64,000 nucleotides of DNA, from positions 267,009 through 331,008 of the forward strand of contig CAJNBS010000001.1 in the NCBI GenBank assembly GCA_905221065.1, written 5' to 3'. Position numbers and translations under genes: made by a program. The notes below the pieces were generated by a model that worked only from the letters and a program-made list of their open reading frames with translations, made no database searches and was not told where the DNA came from. How positions within the stretch are numbered: position 1 is the first letter of the stretch; each line of letters begins with the position of its first letter. This DNA comes from a bacterium. Lineage in GTDB: Bacteria; Bacillota; Bacilli; Lactobacillales; Streptococcaceae. This document shows positions 9,480 through 21,174 of this stretch, piece after piece.

Positions 9480-10637
9480 ATGAAAAAAGAATTTAATTTA
9501 ATTGCAACTGTGGCAGCGGGTCTTGAGGCTGTCGTGGGACGAGAAGTGCGAGAGTTGGGTTACGATTGTCAGGTTGAAAATGGACGTGTTCGTTTTCAAG
9601 GAGACGTGAGAGCCATTATCGAGACCAACCTCTGGCTTCGAGCAGCAGACCGTATCAAGATTATCGTAGGAACTTTCCCAGCTAAGACTTTTGAAGAGCT
9701 GTTTCAGGGAGTTTTTGCCCTAGATTGGGAAAATTATTTACCGCTCGGGGCACGTTTCCCGATTTCAAAAGCCAAATGTGTTAAATCTAAGCTACACAAT
9801 GAACCAAGTGTGCAGGCAATTTCAAAGAAGGCTGTTGTTAAGAAATTGCAGAAACACTATGCACGCCCAGAAGGAGTTCCTCTGATGGAGAATGGTCCGG
9901 AGTTCAAGATTGAGGTCTCTATTCTCAAAGATGTAGCAACTGTCATGATTGATACGACAGGATCCAGTCTCTTTAAACGTGGCTATCGTACAGAAAAAGG
10001 TGGGGCTCCTATCAAGGAAAATATGGCAGCAGCTATTTTGCAACTTTCTAACTGGTACCCAGACAAGCCTTTGATTGATCCGACCTGTGGTTCAGGAACT
10101 TTCTGTATCGAGGCCGTCATGATTGCTCGAAAGATGGCGCCTGGTCTTCGTCGCTCTTTTGCATTTGAGGAATGGAATTGGGTCAGCGATCGCTTGATTC
10201 AAGAAGTGCGTACAGAAGCGGCTAAGAAAGTGGATCGTGAGCTTGAACTAGATATTATGGGCTGTGATATCGATGCACGTATGGTGGAAATTGCCAAGGC
10301 CAATGCTCAGGCTGCAGGAGTTGCAGGTGATATTACCTTTAAGCAGATGCGCGTGCAGGATTTGCGTTCCGATAAAATCAATGGAGTGATCATCTCTAAC
10401 CCGCCTTATGGTGAACGCTTGTCAGATGATGCAGGGGTTACCAAGCTTTATGCTGAGATGGGGCAAGTATTTGCACCTCTGAAAACTTGGAGCAAATTTA
10501 TCCTAACTAGTGATGAAGCCTTTGAGACCAAGTATGGTAGTCAGGCAGATAAGAAACGTAAGTTGTACAATGGAACCTTAAAAGTTGATTTGTATCAATA
10601 TTTTGGTCAGCGTGTCAAACGTCAAGCGTTAAAATAG
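9480..10637 (+). CDS. THUMP-domain RNA methyltransferase (YpsC/RlmL N-half type)
   Basis: A SAM-dependent methyltransferase for a guanosine base in structured RNA, probably 23S rRNA m2G by relation to RlmL. The 385-residue protein has a THUMP domain at about 50-160, then a class I methyltransferase with LIDPTCGSGTF (SAM site) near 190-200 and the NPPYGERL catalytic motif near 305. The exact target in streptococci is not shown by the sequence. mapZ starts 12 bases later, so the two are probably one transcript. It corresponds to ypsC beside ypsA, ypsB (gpsB) and rnpB in Bacillus. Confidence 0.87.
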   Translation: MKKEFNLIATVAAGLEAVVGREVRELGYDCQVENGRVRFQGDVRAIIETNLWLRAADRIKIIVGTFPAKTFEELFQGVFALDWENYLPLGARFPISKAKCVKSKLHNEPSVQAISKKAVVKKLQKHYARPEGVPLMENGPEFKIEVSILKDVATVMIDTTGSSLFKRGYRTEKGGAPIKENMAAAILQLSNWYPDKPLIDPTCGSGTFCIEAVMIARKMAPGLRRSFAFEEWNWVSDRLIQEVRTEAAKKVDRELELDIMGCDIDARMVEIAKANAQAAGVAGDITFKQMRVQDLRSDKINGVIISNPPYGERLSDDAGVTKLYAEMGQVFAPLKTWSKFILTSDEAFETKYGSQADKKRKLYNGTLKVDLYQYFGQRVKRQALK

Positions 10638-10649
10638 AAAGGGATACTC

Positions 10650-12068
10650 ATGAGTAAGAAAAGACGGAATCGTCATAAAAAAGAAAACCAAGAACCACGA
10701 TTTGATTTTGATGAAGCAAAAGAGTTAACAGTTGGTCAAGCGATTCGTAAAAATGAAGAAGTGGAAGCAGGAGTCTTGCCTGGAGATTCTATCTTAGACA
10801 AGTATGTGAAGCAACATAAAGATGAAATTGAGGCAGATAAGTTTGCGACTCGCCAATACAAAAAAGAGGAGTTAGTCGAAACTCAGAGTCTGGATGATTT
10901 AATCCAAGAAGTGCGTGAAGCTGTAGAGGAGTCGGAAACCTCTTCAGAGGAAGTTCCATCTTCTGAAGCTATCTTACCTCCACTGTCTTTGGACGATGAG
11001 GATAAAGACTGGGATCCTATAGTGCTAGAGGATGAAAATTTAGCAGAAATGACTGAGGAAGTGGAAGAGGAGAACAATTTTTCTCGTCTGGATCAAGAGG
11101 ACTCAGAAAAGAAAAGTAAAAAAGGCTTTGTTTTGACCGCTTTGGCGCTTGTATCAGTGATTATCTGTGTCAGTGCTTATTATGTCTATCGTCAAGTGAA
11201 TCGCTCGACCAAGGAAATTCAAACTGCTCAATCAACTACAGCCAATCAATCAGATGTGGATGATTTTAATACACTTTATGATGCCTTCTACACAGATAGC
11301 AATAAAACAGCTTTGAAGAATAGCCAGTTTGATAAGTTGAGCCAACTCAAGACCTTGCTTGATAAGCTAGAAGGTAGTCGTGAACATACGCTTGCCAAAT
11401 CTAAGTATGATAGTCTAGCAACGCAAATCAAGGCCATTCAAGATGTCAATGCTCAATTTGAGAAACCAGCTATTGTGGATGGTGTTCTGGATACCAATGC
11501 CAAAGCTAAATCGGATGCTAAATTTACAGAGATTAAAACAGGGAATACTGAGATTGACAAAGTGCTAGATAAGGCTATTAGCCTTGGTAAGAGCCAGCAA
11601 ACAAGTGCTTCCAGCTCAAGTTCAAGTCAAACTAGCAGTTCAAGTTCTAGTCAAGCAAGTTCAAATTCTTCTACAGAGAGTAGTACAAGTAACACCAGTC
11701 CATCTTCAAGCGCCTCATCAAACAATTCAGTTTCTGCGCGTGATGATAGTCATGGCGGTCTATCAAGTTCTGGAGTTAACCTACAAAGAGCTTCAAGCCG
11801 TGTGCCGTTCAATCAATCTGCTATTGATGATAGTAACAACTCTGCTTGGGATTTCGCGGATGGCGTTTTGGAACAAATTCTAGCAACTTCACGTTCACGT
11901 GGCTACATCACTGGAAATCAGTACATCCTCGAACGTGTCAACATCGTTAATGGCAATGGTTATTACAACCTCTACAAGCCAGACGGAACCTATCTCTTTA
12001 CCCTTAACTGTAAGACAGGCTACTTTGTTGGAAATGGTTCTGGACATGCGGATGCCTTGGACTATTAA
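10650..12068 (+). CDS. mapZ: Mid-cell anchored protein MapZ (LocZ)
   Basis: A membrane protein that marks the division site and positions FtsZ in streptococci. The 472-residue protein has an acidic cytoplasmic half, one membrane helix at about 160-180 ([20 protein letters not shown]), an extracellular domain, a Ser-rich linker near 310-365 and a C-terminal domain from about 385. Thr67 (FATRQY) and Thr78 (VETQS) match the positions reported as StkP targets in pneumococcus. Position between the THUMP methyltransferase and gnd agrees with the pneumococcal order. Ribosome site AAAGGGATACTC. Confidence 0.93.
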   Translation: MSKKRRNRHKKENQEPRFDFDEAKELTVGQAIRKNEEVEAGVLPGDSILDKYVKQHKDEIEADKFATRQYKKEELVETQSLDDLIQEVREAVEESETSSEEVPSSEAILPPLSLDDEDKDWDPIVLEDENLAEMTEEVEEENNFSRLDQEDSEKKSKKGFVLTALALVSVIICVSAYYVYRQVNRSTKEIQTAQSTTANQSDVDDFNTLYDAFYTDSNKTALKNSQFDKLSQLKTLLDKLEGSREHTLAKSKYDSLATQIKAIQDVNAQFEKPAIVDGVLDTNAKAKSDAKFTEIKTGNTEIDKVLDKAISLGKSQQTSASSSSSSQTSSSSSSQASSNSSTESSTSNTSPSSSASSNNSVSARDDSHGGLSSSGVNLQRASSRVPFNQSAIDDSNNSAWDFADGVLEQILATSRSRGYITGNQYILERVNIVNGNGYYNLYKPDGTYLFTLNCKTGYFVGNGSGHADALDY

Positions 12069-12106
12069 GCAGTCGTTACAAAATTCTTTCTTTTCAAAAG
12101 TAAAAA

Positions 12107-12115
12107 TGATAAAAT
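12107..12115 (+). promoter_or_regulatory. Possible extended -10 for gnd-ritR
   Basis: TGATAAAAT 29 bases before the gnd start, with no clear -35. No terminator is visible between mapZ and gnd, so read-through is possible. Confidence 0.4.
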
Positions 12116-12143
12116 AAAACAAATTAAACAAGAGGAGTGTCAA

Positions 12144-13568
12144 ATGACAAAAGCTAACTTTGGTGTCGTAGGTATGGCCGTAATGGGTCGTAACCTTGCC
12201 CTTAATATTGAATCTCGTGGTTACACAGTTGCTATTTACAACCGTAGTAAAGAAAAAACTGAAGATGTAATTGCTTGCCATCCTGAAAAGAACTTTGTAC
12301 CAAGCTATGACGTTGAAAGTTTTGTAAATTCAATCGAAAAACCTCGTCGTATCATGCTCATGGTTCAAGCTGGACCTGGTACAGATGCTACTATCCAAGC
12401 CCTTCTTCCACACCTTGATAAGGGTGATATCTTGATTGATGGAGGAAACACTTTCTACAAAGATACTATCCGTCGTAATGAAGAATTGGCAAACTCAGGT
12501 ATCAACTTTATCGGTACTGGGGTTTCTGGTGGTGAAAAAGGAGCCCTTGAAGGTCCTTCTATCATGCCTGGTGGACAAAAAGAAGCCTACGAATTGGTTG
12601 CAGATGTTCTTGAAGAAATCTCAGCTAAAGCACCAGAAGATGGCAAACCATGTGTGACTTACATCGGTCCTGATGGAGCTGGTCACTATGTGAAAATGGT
12701 CCACAACGGTATCGAGTATGGTGATATGCAATTGATCGCAGAAAGCTATGACTTGATGCAACACTTGCTAGGCCTTTCTGCAGAAGATATGGCAGAAATC
12801 TTTACTGAGTGGAACAAGGGTGAATTGGACAGCTACTTGATTGAAATCACAGCTGATATCTTGAGCCGTAAAGACGATGAAGGCCAAGATGGACCAATCG
12901 TAGACTACATCCTTGATGCTGCAGGTAACAAGGGAACTGGTAAATGGACTAGCCAATCATCACTTGACCTTGGTGTGCCATTGTCACTCATCACTGAGTC
13001 AGTATTTGCACGATACATTTCAACTTACAAAGAAGAACGTGTGCATGCTAGCAAGGTTCTTCCAAAACCAGCTGCCTTCAAATTTGAAGGAGACAAGGCT
13101 GAGTTGATTGAAAAGATCCGTCAAGCCCTTTACTTCTCAAAAATCATTTCATACGCACAAGGTTTTGCTCAATTGCGTGTAGCTTCTAAAGAAAACAACT
13201 GGAACTTGCCATTTGCAGACATCGCATCTATCTGGCGTGATGGCTGTATCATCCGTTCTCGTTTCTTGCAAAAGATTACAGATGCTTACAACCGTGATGC
13301 AGACCTTGCTAACCTTCTTTTGGATGAATACTTCTTGGATGTTACTGCTAAGTACCAACAAGCAGTGCGTGATATCGTAGCTCTTGCTGTTCAAGCTGGT
13401 GTACCAGTGCCAACCTTCTCAGCAGCTATTACTTACTTTGATAGCTACCGTTCAGCTGACCTTCCAGCTAATTTGATCCAAGCGCAACGTGACTACTTTG
13501 GTGCCCACACTTACCAACGTAAAGACAAAGAAGGAACATTCCACTACTCTTGGTATGACGAAAAATAA
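12144..13568 (+). CDS. gnd: 6-phosphogluconate dehydrogenase, decarboxylating
   Basis: Oxidises 6-phosphogluconate to ribulose-5-phosphate and CO2 in the pentose phosphate pathway, making NADPH. The 474-residue protein has the N-terminal dinucleotide loop ([15 protein letters not shown]), the substrate signature [19 protein letters not shown], and the all-helical C-terminal domain. The ribosome site is GAGGAG. ritR follows 11 bases after the stop, so the two share a transcript; that pairing is known in pneumococcus and links NADPH supply with redox control. Confidence 0.97.
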   Translation: MTKANFGVVGMAVMGRNLALNIESRGYTVAIYNRSKEKTEDVIACHPEKNFVPSYDVESFVNSIEKPRRIMLMVQAGPGTDATIQALLPHLDKGDILIDGGNTFYKDTIRRNEELANSGINFIGTGVSGGEKGALEGPSIMPGGQKEAYELVADVLEEISAKAPEDGKPCVTYIGPDGAGHYVKMVHNGIEYGDMQLIAESYDLMQHLLGLSAEDMAEIFTEWNKGELDSYLIEITADILSRKDDEGQDGPIVDYILDAAGNKGTGKWTSQSSLDLGVPLSLITESVFARYISTYKEERVHASKVLPKPAAFKFEGDKAELIEKIRQALYFSKIISYAQGFAQLRVASKENNWNLPFADIASIWRDGCIIRSRFLQKITDAYNRDADLANLLLDEYFLDVTAKYQQAVRDIVALAVQAGVPVPTFSAAITYFDSYRSADLPANLIQAQRDYFGAHTYQRKDKEGTFHYSWYDEK

Positions 13569-13579
13569 GTAGGTCTGCC

Positions 13580-14269
13580 ATGGGGAAACGGATTTTATTA
13601 CTTGAGAAAGAACGAAATCTAGCTCATTTTTTAAGTTTGGAACTCCAAAAAGAGCAATACCGAGTTGATCAGGTTGAGGAGGGGCAAAAAGCCCTCTCCG
13701 TGGCTCTTCAGACAGACTATGACTTGATTTTATTGAATGCTCATCTGGGGGATATGACAGCCCAGGATTTTGCAGACAAGCTGAGTCGGTCTAAGCCAGC
13801 TTCAATCATCATGGTCTTGGACCATCGTGAAGAATTGCAAGACCAGCTTGAGACAATCCAACGCTTTGCCGTTTCTTACATCTATAAGCCAGTTATTATT
13901 GATAATTTGGTAGCTCGTATTTCAGCGATTTTCCGAGGTCGGGACTTTATCGACCAACACTGTAGTCAGATGAAGGTTCCAACGTCTTACCGCAATCTGC
14001 GTATGGATGTGGAACATCATACCGTTTATCGTGGCGAGGAGATGATTGCTCTAACGCGTCGTGAGTATGATCTTTTGGCTACTCTTATGGGAAGTAAGAA
14101 AGTGTTAACTCGTGAGCAGTTGTTGGAAAGTGTCTGGAAGTATGAAAGTGCGACCGAAACCAATATCGTGGATGTCTATATCCGTTATTTACGTAGCAAG
14201 CTTGATGTAAAAGGTCAGAAAAGCTACATTAAAACCGTTCGTGGTGTCGGTTATACCATGCAAGAATAG
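13580..14269 (+). CDS. ritR: Orphan redox/iron response regulator RitR
   Basis: An OmpR-type DNA-binding regulator without a partner kinase; in pneumococcus it represses iron uptake under oxidative stress. The 229-residue protein has a receiver domain at 1-118 and a winged helix C-terminal domain (YDLLATLMGS..YIRYLRSKLD..VRGVGYTMQE). The usual phospho-acceptor Asp is Asn53 (LLNAHLGDM), as in RitR, and Cys128 (IDQHCSQM) in the linker is the reported redox switch. Both features are directly visible, so phosphorylation is not expected. Confidence 0.96.
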   Translation: MGKRILLLEKERNLAHFLSLELQKEQYRVDQVEEGQKALSVALQTDYDLILLNAHLGDMTAQDFADKLSRSKPASIIMVLDHREELQDQLETIQRFAVSYIYKPVIIDNLVARISAIFRGRDFIDQHCSQMKVPTSYRNLRMDVEHHTVYRGEEMIALTRREYDLLATLMGSKKVLTREQLLESVWKYESATETNIVDVYIRYLRSKLDVKGQKSYIKTVRGVGYTMQE

Positions 14270-14270
14270 A

Positions 14271-14301
14271 AAAGCAGTTGCAGTTTTGTAACTGCTTTTT
14301 T
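14271..14301 (+). terminator. ritR terminator
   Basis: AAAGCAGTT pairs with AACTGCTTT around a 10-base loop, followed by a T-run. Confidence 0.8.
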
Positions 14302-14318
14302 GAGGGGGTTTCTATATA

Positions 14319-14347
14319 TTGACATGCAGTTTGGTCTTTGCTATAAT
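14319..14347 (+). promoter_or_regulatory. Consensus promoter for the cbpF-like gene
   Basis: Perfect TTGACA (14319-14324), 17-base spacer, perfect TATAAT (14342-14347), 21 bases before the start. It predicts strong constitutive transcription. Confidence 0.9.
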
Positions 14348-14368
14348 CAGTTATGGAGGATACGTCTA

Positions 14369-15364
14369 ATGAAAATAATAAAAAAATTGATGCAAATCGC
14401 ATTAGCAGTCTTTTTCTTCGGTTTGCTAGCAACAAGTGCAGTATTGGCGGATGATGCTGATTCAGAAGGTTGGAAATTTGTCCAAGAAAATGGTAGAACC
14501 TACTACAAGAAGGGGGAACTCAAAGAAACCTACTGGCGAGTGATTGATGGTAAGTACTATTATTTTGATTCTTTATCTGGAGAGATGGTTGTCGGCTGGC
14601 AATATATACCTGCTCCACACGAAGGGGTTACGATTGGTTCTTCTCTAAGGCAAGATATTGCTTTTAGACCAGATTGGTTTTACTTTGGTCAAGATGGGGT
14701 ACTACAAGAATTTGTTGGTAAGCAAGTTTTAGAGGCAAAAACTGCTACCAATACCAACAAGCATCATGGGGAACAATATGATAGTCCAGCAGAGAAACGA
14801 GTCTATTATTTTGGAGACCAGCGTAGCTATCACACTTTAAAAACTGGTTGGGTTCATGATGAGGGACACTGGTATTATTTACAGGAGGATGGTAGCTTCG
14901 ATGCTCGTATCGACAGTTTAACGGTTGGGGAGCTAGTGCGTGGCTGGACCAATGATAACTCAACTTGGTACTATCTAGATCCAACAACTGCTATAATGCA
15001 AACTGGTTGGAAACAACTTGGCAATAAGTGGTACTACCTCCGTTCATCAGGAGCTATGGCAACTGGTTGGTATCAAGATGGTTCAACTTGGTATTATTTA
15101 GATAATAAAAATGGTGATATGACGACAGGTTGGGTATATGTTGGTAACCGTTGGTACTACCTTCGTTCATCAGGAGCTATGACAACTGGTTGGTATCAAG
15201 ATGGATCAACATGGTATTACTTAGATAATAAAAATGGTGATATGACGACAGGCTGGTTCCAGGTCAATGGCAAATGGTACTATGCTTACAGTTCAGGTGC
15301 TTTGGCAGTGAATACCACTGTAGATGGCTACTACGTCAACTATAATGGTGAATGGGTCCAATAA
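14369..15364 (+). CDS. cbpF: Choline-binding surface protein, CbpF-like
   Basis: A secreted protein held on phosphocholine of teichoic acids. The 331-residue protein has a signal peptide (MKIIKKLMQIALAVFFFGLL, cut near AVLA/DD), an irregular N-terminal part built of degenerate choline repeats, and at about 195-330 canonical repeats of the GWxxxxGxWYYL type, ending WFQVNGKWYYAYSSG. Family and place match pneumococcal CbpF, which modulates the LytC lysozyme; the middle segment (about residues 75-150) differs from the form I remember. Start 14369 follows TATGGAGGATACG. A related family member such as CbpK/CbpJ is possible. Confidence 0.85.
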   Translation: MKIIKKLMQIALAVFFFGLLATSAVLADDADSEGWKFVQENGRTYYKKGELKETYWRVIDGKYYYFDSLSGEMVVGWQYIPAPHEGVTIGSSLRQDIAFRPDWFYFGQDGVLQEFVGKQVLEAKTATNTNKHHGEQYDSPAEKRVYYFGDQRSYHTLKTGWVHDEGHWYYLQEDGSFDARIDSLTVGELVRGWTNDNSTWYYLDPTTAIMQTGWKQLGNKWYYLRSSGAMATGWYQDGSTWYYLDNKNGDMTTGWVYVGNRWYYLRSSGAMTTGWYQDGSTWYYLDNKNGDMTTGWFQVNGKWYYAYSSGALAVNTTVDGYYVNYNGEWVQ

Positions 15365-15370
15365 TGAAAG

Positions 15371-15402
15371 AAGCGATTGTGAAGGAAACAATCGCTTTTT
15401 TT
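15371..15402 (+). terminator. Terminator after the cbpF-like gene
   Basis: A perfect 10-bp stem AAGCGATTGT/ACAATCGCTT with a 7-base loop, then T-run. Confidence 0.85.
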
Positions 15403-15455
15403 GTGAAAATATAATAAAATAGATAGGAGAAAATAAATACTTGTAGGAAAAAATA

Positions 15456-15560
15456 ATACTCTTCGAAAATCAAATTCAAACCACGTCAGCGTCGCCTTAC
15501 CGTACTCAAGTACAGCCTGCGGCTAGCTTCCTAGTTTGCTTTTTGATTTTCATTGAGTAT
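15456..15560 (+). repeat. BOX element, A-C form
   Basis: 105 bp with inverted ends (ATACTCTTCGAAAATCAAA and the complement of TTTGATTTTCATTGAGTAT). It contains CGTCAGCGTCGCCTTACCGTA, the region of the classic BOX-PCR primer, followed directly by the boxC part; boxB is absent. It lies in the gap between the cbpF-like terminator and mvaK1. Confidence 0.9.
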
Positions 15561-15592
15561 GAGACGGCTTTTTCGTCTAGCAAAAGGAAAAC

Positions 15593-16471
15593 ATGACAAA
15601 AAAAGTGGGTGTCGGTCAGGCACATAGTAAGATTATTTTAATAGGGGAGCATGCGGTCGTTTATGGTTATCCTGCCATTTCCTTGCCCCTTTTGGAGGTG
15701 GAGGTGACTTGTAAGGTGGTACCTGCAGCGAGTCCTTGGCGTCTCTATGAGGAGGATACCTTGTCCATGGCAGTTTATGCTTCGCTGGAGTATTTGGATA
15801 TCAAAGAAGCCTGCATTCGCTGTGAGATTGACTCGGCTATCCCTGAGAAGCGGGGAATGGGTTCGTCAGCTGCTATCAGCATAGCAGCTATTCGTGCGGT
15901 ATTTGACTACTATCAAGCCGACCTGCCTCATGATGTACTAGAAATTTTGGTTAATCGGGCTGAGATGATTGCCCATATGAATCCTAGTGGTTTGGATGCT
16001 AAGACCTGTCTCAGTGACCAACCTATTCGCTTTATCAAGAACGTAGGATTTACAGAGCTTGAGATGAACTTATCCGCCTATTTGGTGATTGCAGATACAG
16101 GCGTTTATGGTCATACTCGTGAAGCCATCCAAGTGGTTCAAAACAAGGGTAAGGATGCCCTACCGTTTTTACATGCCTTGGGAGAATTGACCCAGCAGGC
16201 AGAGGATGCGATTTCACGAAAAGATGCTGAAGGATTGGGACAAATCCTCAGTCAAGCGCATTTGCATTTAAGAGAAATTGGTGTCAGTAGCCCTGAGGCA
16301 GACTCTTTGGTTGAAACGGCTCTTAGTTATGGTGCTTTAGGTGCCAAGATGAGCGGTGGTGGGCTTGGAGGCTGTATCATAGCCTTGGCAATCAATTTGA
16401 CTCAAGCACAAGAACTAGCAGAAAGATTAGAAGAGAAAGGAGCTGTTCAGACATGGATAGAGAGCCTGTAA
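15593..16471 (+). CDS. mvaK1: Mevalonate kinase
   Basis: Phosphorylates mevalonate, first of three kinase or decarboxylase steps to isopentenyl diphosphate. The 292-residue GHMP kinase has the N-terminal GEHAVVYGYPA substrate motif, the PEKRGMGSSAAIS phosphate loop near 82-94 and the C-terminal KMSGGGLGGC motif. Ribosome site AAAGGAAAAC. Its 3' end overlaps mvaD by 19 bases, so translation is coupled. The operon mvaK1-mvaD-mvaK2-fni is the streptococcal arrangement; a BOX element sits just upstream. Confidence 0.97.
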   Translation: MTKKVGVGQAHSKIILIGEHAVVYGYPAISLPLLEVEVTCKVVPAASPWRLYEEDTLSMAVYASLEYLDIKEACIRCEIDSAIPEKRGMGSSAAISIAAIRAVFDYYQADLPHDVLEILVNRAEMIAHMNPSGLDAKTCLSDQPIRFIKNVGFTELEMNLSAYLVIADTGVYGHTREAIQVVQNKGKDALPFLHALGELTQQAEDAISRKDAEGLGQILSQAHLHLREIGVSSPEADSLVETALSYGALGAKMSGGGLGGCIIALAINLTQAQELAERLEEKGAVQTWIESL

Positions 16472-17392
16472 CAGTACGTTCCTACGCAAATATTGCTATT
16501 ATCAAATATTGGGGAAAGAAAAAAGAAAAAGAGATGGTGCCTGCTACTAGTAGTATCTCTCTGACTTTGGAAAATATGTATACGGAGACAACATTGTCGC
16601 CTTTACCGACGGATGCGACTGCTGACGCCTTTTATATCAATGGTCAGCTCCAAAATGAGGCTGAGCATGCCAAGATGAGTAAGATTATTGACCGCTACCG
16701 TCCAGATGGTGAGGGCTTTGTTCGTATTGACACTCAAAACAATATGCCTACGGCAGCAGGTCTATCCTCAAGTTCTAGCGGTTTATCCGCCTTGGTTAAG
16801 GCATGTAATGCTTATTTTCAGCTTGGATTGGATAGAAGTCAGTTAGCGCAGGGGGCTAAGTTTGCCTCAGGCTCTTCTTCTCGGAGTTTCTATGGACCAC
16901 TAGGTGCTTGGGATAAGGATAGCGGGGAAATTTACCCTGTAGAGACAGACTTGAAACTAGCTATGATTATGTTGGTGCTAGAGGACAAGAAAAAACCAAT
17001 TTCTAGCCGTGATGGGATGAAACTCTGTGTGGAAACTTCGACGACTTTTGATGACTGGGTGCATCAGTCTGAGAAGGACTATCAGGATATGCTGGTTTAT
17101 CTCAAAGAGAATGATTTTGCAAAGGTTGGGGAATTAACGGAGAAAAATGCCCTTGCTATGCACGCTACGACAAAGACAGCATCACCAGCTTTTTCTTATC
17201 TGACGGATGCATCTTATGAAGCCATGGACTTTGTTCGCCAGCTTCGTGAGAAAGGAGAGGCCTGCTACTTTACTATGGATGCTGGTCCCAATGTCAAAGT
17301 TCTTTGTCAGGAGAAAGACTTGGAGCATTTATCTGAAATTTTCAGTCAGCGTTACCGCTTGATTGTGTCAAAAACAAAGGATTTGAGTCAAG

Positions 17393-17406
<14 letters not shown>
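16453..17406 (+). CDS. mvaD: Diphosphomevalonate decarboxylase
   Basis: ATP-dependent decarboxylation of mevalonate diphosphate to isopentenyl diphosphate. The 317-residue protein has the family N-terminus (VRSYANIAIIKYWGKK), the NNMPTAAGLSSSSSGLSA phosphate loop and SGSSSRSFYGPLG. The ribosome site lies within the mvaK1 end (GAAAGGAGC). It overlaps mvaK2 by 14 bases. Confidence 0.97.
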
Positions 17407-19408
<2,002 letters not shown>

Positions 19409-19441
19409 CCATCTTCAGACCGAGGTGACTTTTTTGAATTG

Positions 19442-19450
19442 TGATAAAAT
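19442..19450 (+). promoter_or_regulatory. Possible extended -10 for the lia operon
   Basis: TGATAAAAT 21 bases before liaF, with no good -35. No LiaR operator could be identified by eye. Confidence 0.35.
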
Positions 19451-19470
19451 AGAAGGGAGAGGATGCACCT

Positions 19471-20169
19471 ATGAGAAAATTTAAAATCTTTTTATTTATC
19501 GAAGCCTGTCTGTTGACGGGAGCTCTGATTTTGATGGTTTCAGAGCATTTTTCGCGTTTTCTGCTGATTTTATTCCTCTTTCTGCTTTTGATTCGTTATT
19601 ACACTGGTAAAGAGGGAAATAACCTTCTTTTGGTTGTGGCAACCATTCTCTTCTTTTTCATCGTCATGCTCAATCCTTTTGTGATTTTAGCTATTTTTGT
19701 TGCGGTTATATACAGTCTCTTTCTTCTTTACCCGATGATGAATCAGGAAAAAGAGCAGACCAATTTGGTGTTTGAAGAGGTGGTGACGGTTAAGAAGGAG
19801 AAAAATCGTTGGTTTGGGAATCTCCATCATTTTTCAAGTTACCAGACTTGCCAATTTGATGATATCAATCTTTTTCGTCTTATGGGTAAAGACACTATTC
19901 ATCTGGAGAGGGTGATTCTAACCAATCATGATAATGTTATTATCCTCAGAAAGATGGTAGGAACGACCAAAATCATTGTACCTGTAGATGTGGAAGTCAG
20001 TCTTAGCGTTAACTGTCTCTATGGTGATTTGACTTTTTTCAACCAGCCCAAGCGAGCCCTCCGCAATGAACACTATCATCAAGAAACAAGAGATTATCTC
20101 AAGAGTAACAAGAGTGTCAAGATTCTCTTGACCACTATGATTGGGGATGTGGAGGTGGTCAGAGGATGA
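19471..20169 (+). CDS. liaF: LiaF, inhibitor of the LiaSR envelope-stress system
   Basis: A membrane protein that keeps LiaS silent without cell-wall stress. The 232-residue protein has hydrophobic helices filling about 5-95, then a cytoplasmic beta-rich domain (DUF2154 type) with KTIIVPVDVEVSLSV-like and YGDLTFF segments. The ribosome site is GAAGGGAGAGG. Its end overlaps liaS by 4 bases, as in liaFSR operons. Confidence 0.9.
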   Translation: MRKFKIFLFIEACLLTGALILMVSEHFSRFLLILFLFLLLIRYYTGKEGNNLLLVVATILFFFIVMLNPFVILAIFVAVIYSLFLLYPMMNQEKEQTNLVFEEVVTVKKEKNRWFGNLHHFSSYQTCQFDDINLFRLMGKDTIHLERVILTNHDNVIILRKMVGTTKIIVPVDVEVSLSVNCLYGDLTFFNQPKRALRNEHYHQETRDYLKSNKSVKILLTTMIGDVEVVRG

Positions 20170-21161
20170 AAAAACAAGCTTATGTTATCATTGCCATTAC
20201 CTCCTTCCTGTTTGTCTTATTTCTCTCCCATAGCTTGCTGGAAATTCTTGATTTTGACTGGTCTATTTTCCTGCACGATGTCGAAAAAACAGAAAAATTT
20301 GTCTTTTTGTTGTTGGTATTCAGCATGTCCATGACCTGTCTCTTAGTCCTGTTTTGGCGAGGTGTCGAAGAGCTTTCTCTAAGAAAAATGCAGGCCAATC
20401 TCAAGCGTTTGTTGGCAGGGCAAGAAGTGATTCGGGTTGCAGACCCAGATTTGGACGCCAGTTTCAAGTCCTTGTATGGCAAACTTAACCTCTTGACAGA
20501 GGCTCTTCAAAAAGCTGAAAATCACAGTCTTACTCAAGAAGAGGAAATCATCGAGAAGGAACGAAAGCGAATTGCTCGAGATTTGCATGATACCGTCAGT
20601 CAGGAATTGTTTGCGGCCCACATGATTTTGTCAGGTGTCAGCCAGCAGGCTTTAAAACTGGATAGAGAAAAGATGCAGACCCAGTTGCAGAGTGTCACAG
20701 CCATCCTTGAAACAGCCCAGAAGGACTTGCGGGTCTTGCTCTTGCATTTGCGACCAGTGGAGTTGGAAGAGAAGAGTCTGGTTGAAGGAATCCAAATTCT
20801 CCTAAAAGAGCTTGAGGACAAGAGTGATCTCAAGGTTGCTTTCAAGCAAAATGTGACGAAATTGCCCAAGAAGATTGAGGAGCATATCTTCCGTATCCTG
20901 CAGGAGTTAATCAGCAATACCCTCCGTCATGCCCAGGCCTCTTGTCTGGATGTTTATCTCTATCAGACAGATGTTGAATTGCAACTGAAGGTAGTCGACA
21001 ATGGGATTGGTTTCCAGTTGGGGAGTTTAGACGACTTGAGTTATGGACTCCGCAATATCAAGGAGCGGGTTGAAGATATGGCAGGGACGGTTCAGTTATT
21101 AACAGCTCCCAAGCAAGGGCTGGCAGTTGATATCCGTATTCCCCTGCTCGATAAGGAATGA
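20166..21161 (+). CDS. liaS: LiaS sensor histidine kinase
   Basis: NarL-type sensor kinase for cell-envelope stress (331 residues; TCS03 in pneumococcus). Two membrane helices at about 5-25 and 45-65 flank a very short outer loop. The phospho-acceptor is His141 in ERKRIARDLHDTVSQE, and the ATPase has ELISNTLRHAQA, DNGIGF and YGLRNIKERVEDMAG. The absence of a sensor domain outside the membrane fits intramembrane sensing and control by LiaF. Confidence 0.94.
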   Translation: MKKQAYVIIAITSFLFVLFLSHSLLEILDFDWSIFLHDVEKTEKFVFLLLVFSMSMTCLLVLFWRGVEELSLRKMQANLKRLLAGQEVIRVADPDLDASFKSLYGKLNLLTEALQKAENHSLTQEEEIIEKERKRIARDLHDTVSQELFAAHMILSGVSQQALKLDREKMQTQLQSVTAILETAQKDLRVLLLHLRPVELEEKSLVEGIQILLKELEDKSDLKVAFKQNVTKLPKKIEEHIFRILQELISNTLRHAQASCLDVYLYQTDVELQLKVVDNGIGFQLGSLDDLSYGLRNIKERVEDMAGTVQLLTAPKQGLAVDIRIPLLDKE

Positions 21162-21174
21162 TGAAGGAGTAAAG

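Noticed and set aside
15456..15560. RUP element
   Set aside because: First considered because of length near 107 and nearby IS630. The CGTCAGCGTCGCC core matches the BOX-PCR primer region, so it is BOX with subunits A and C.
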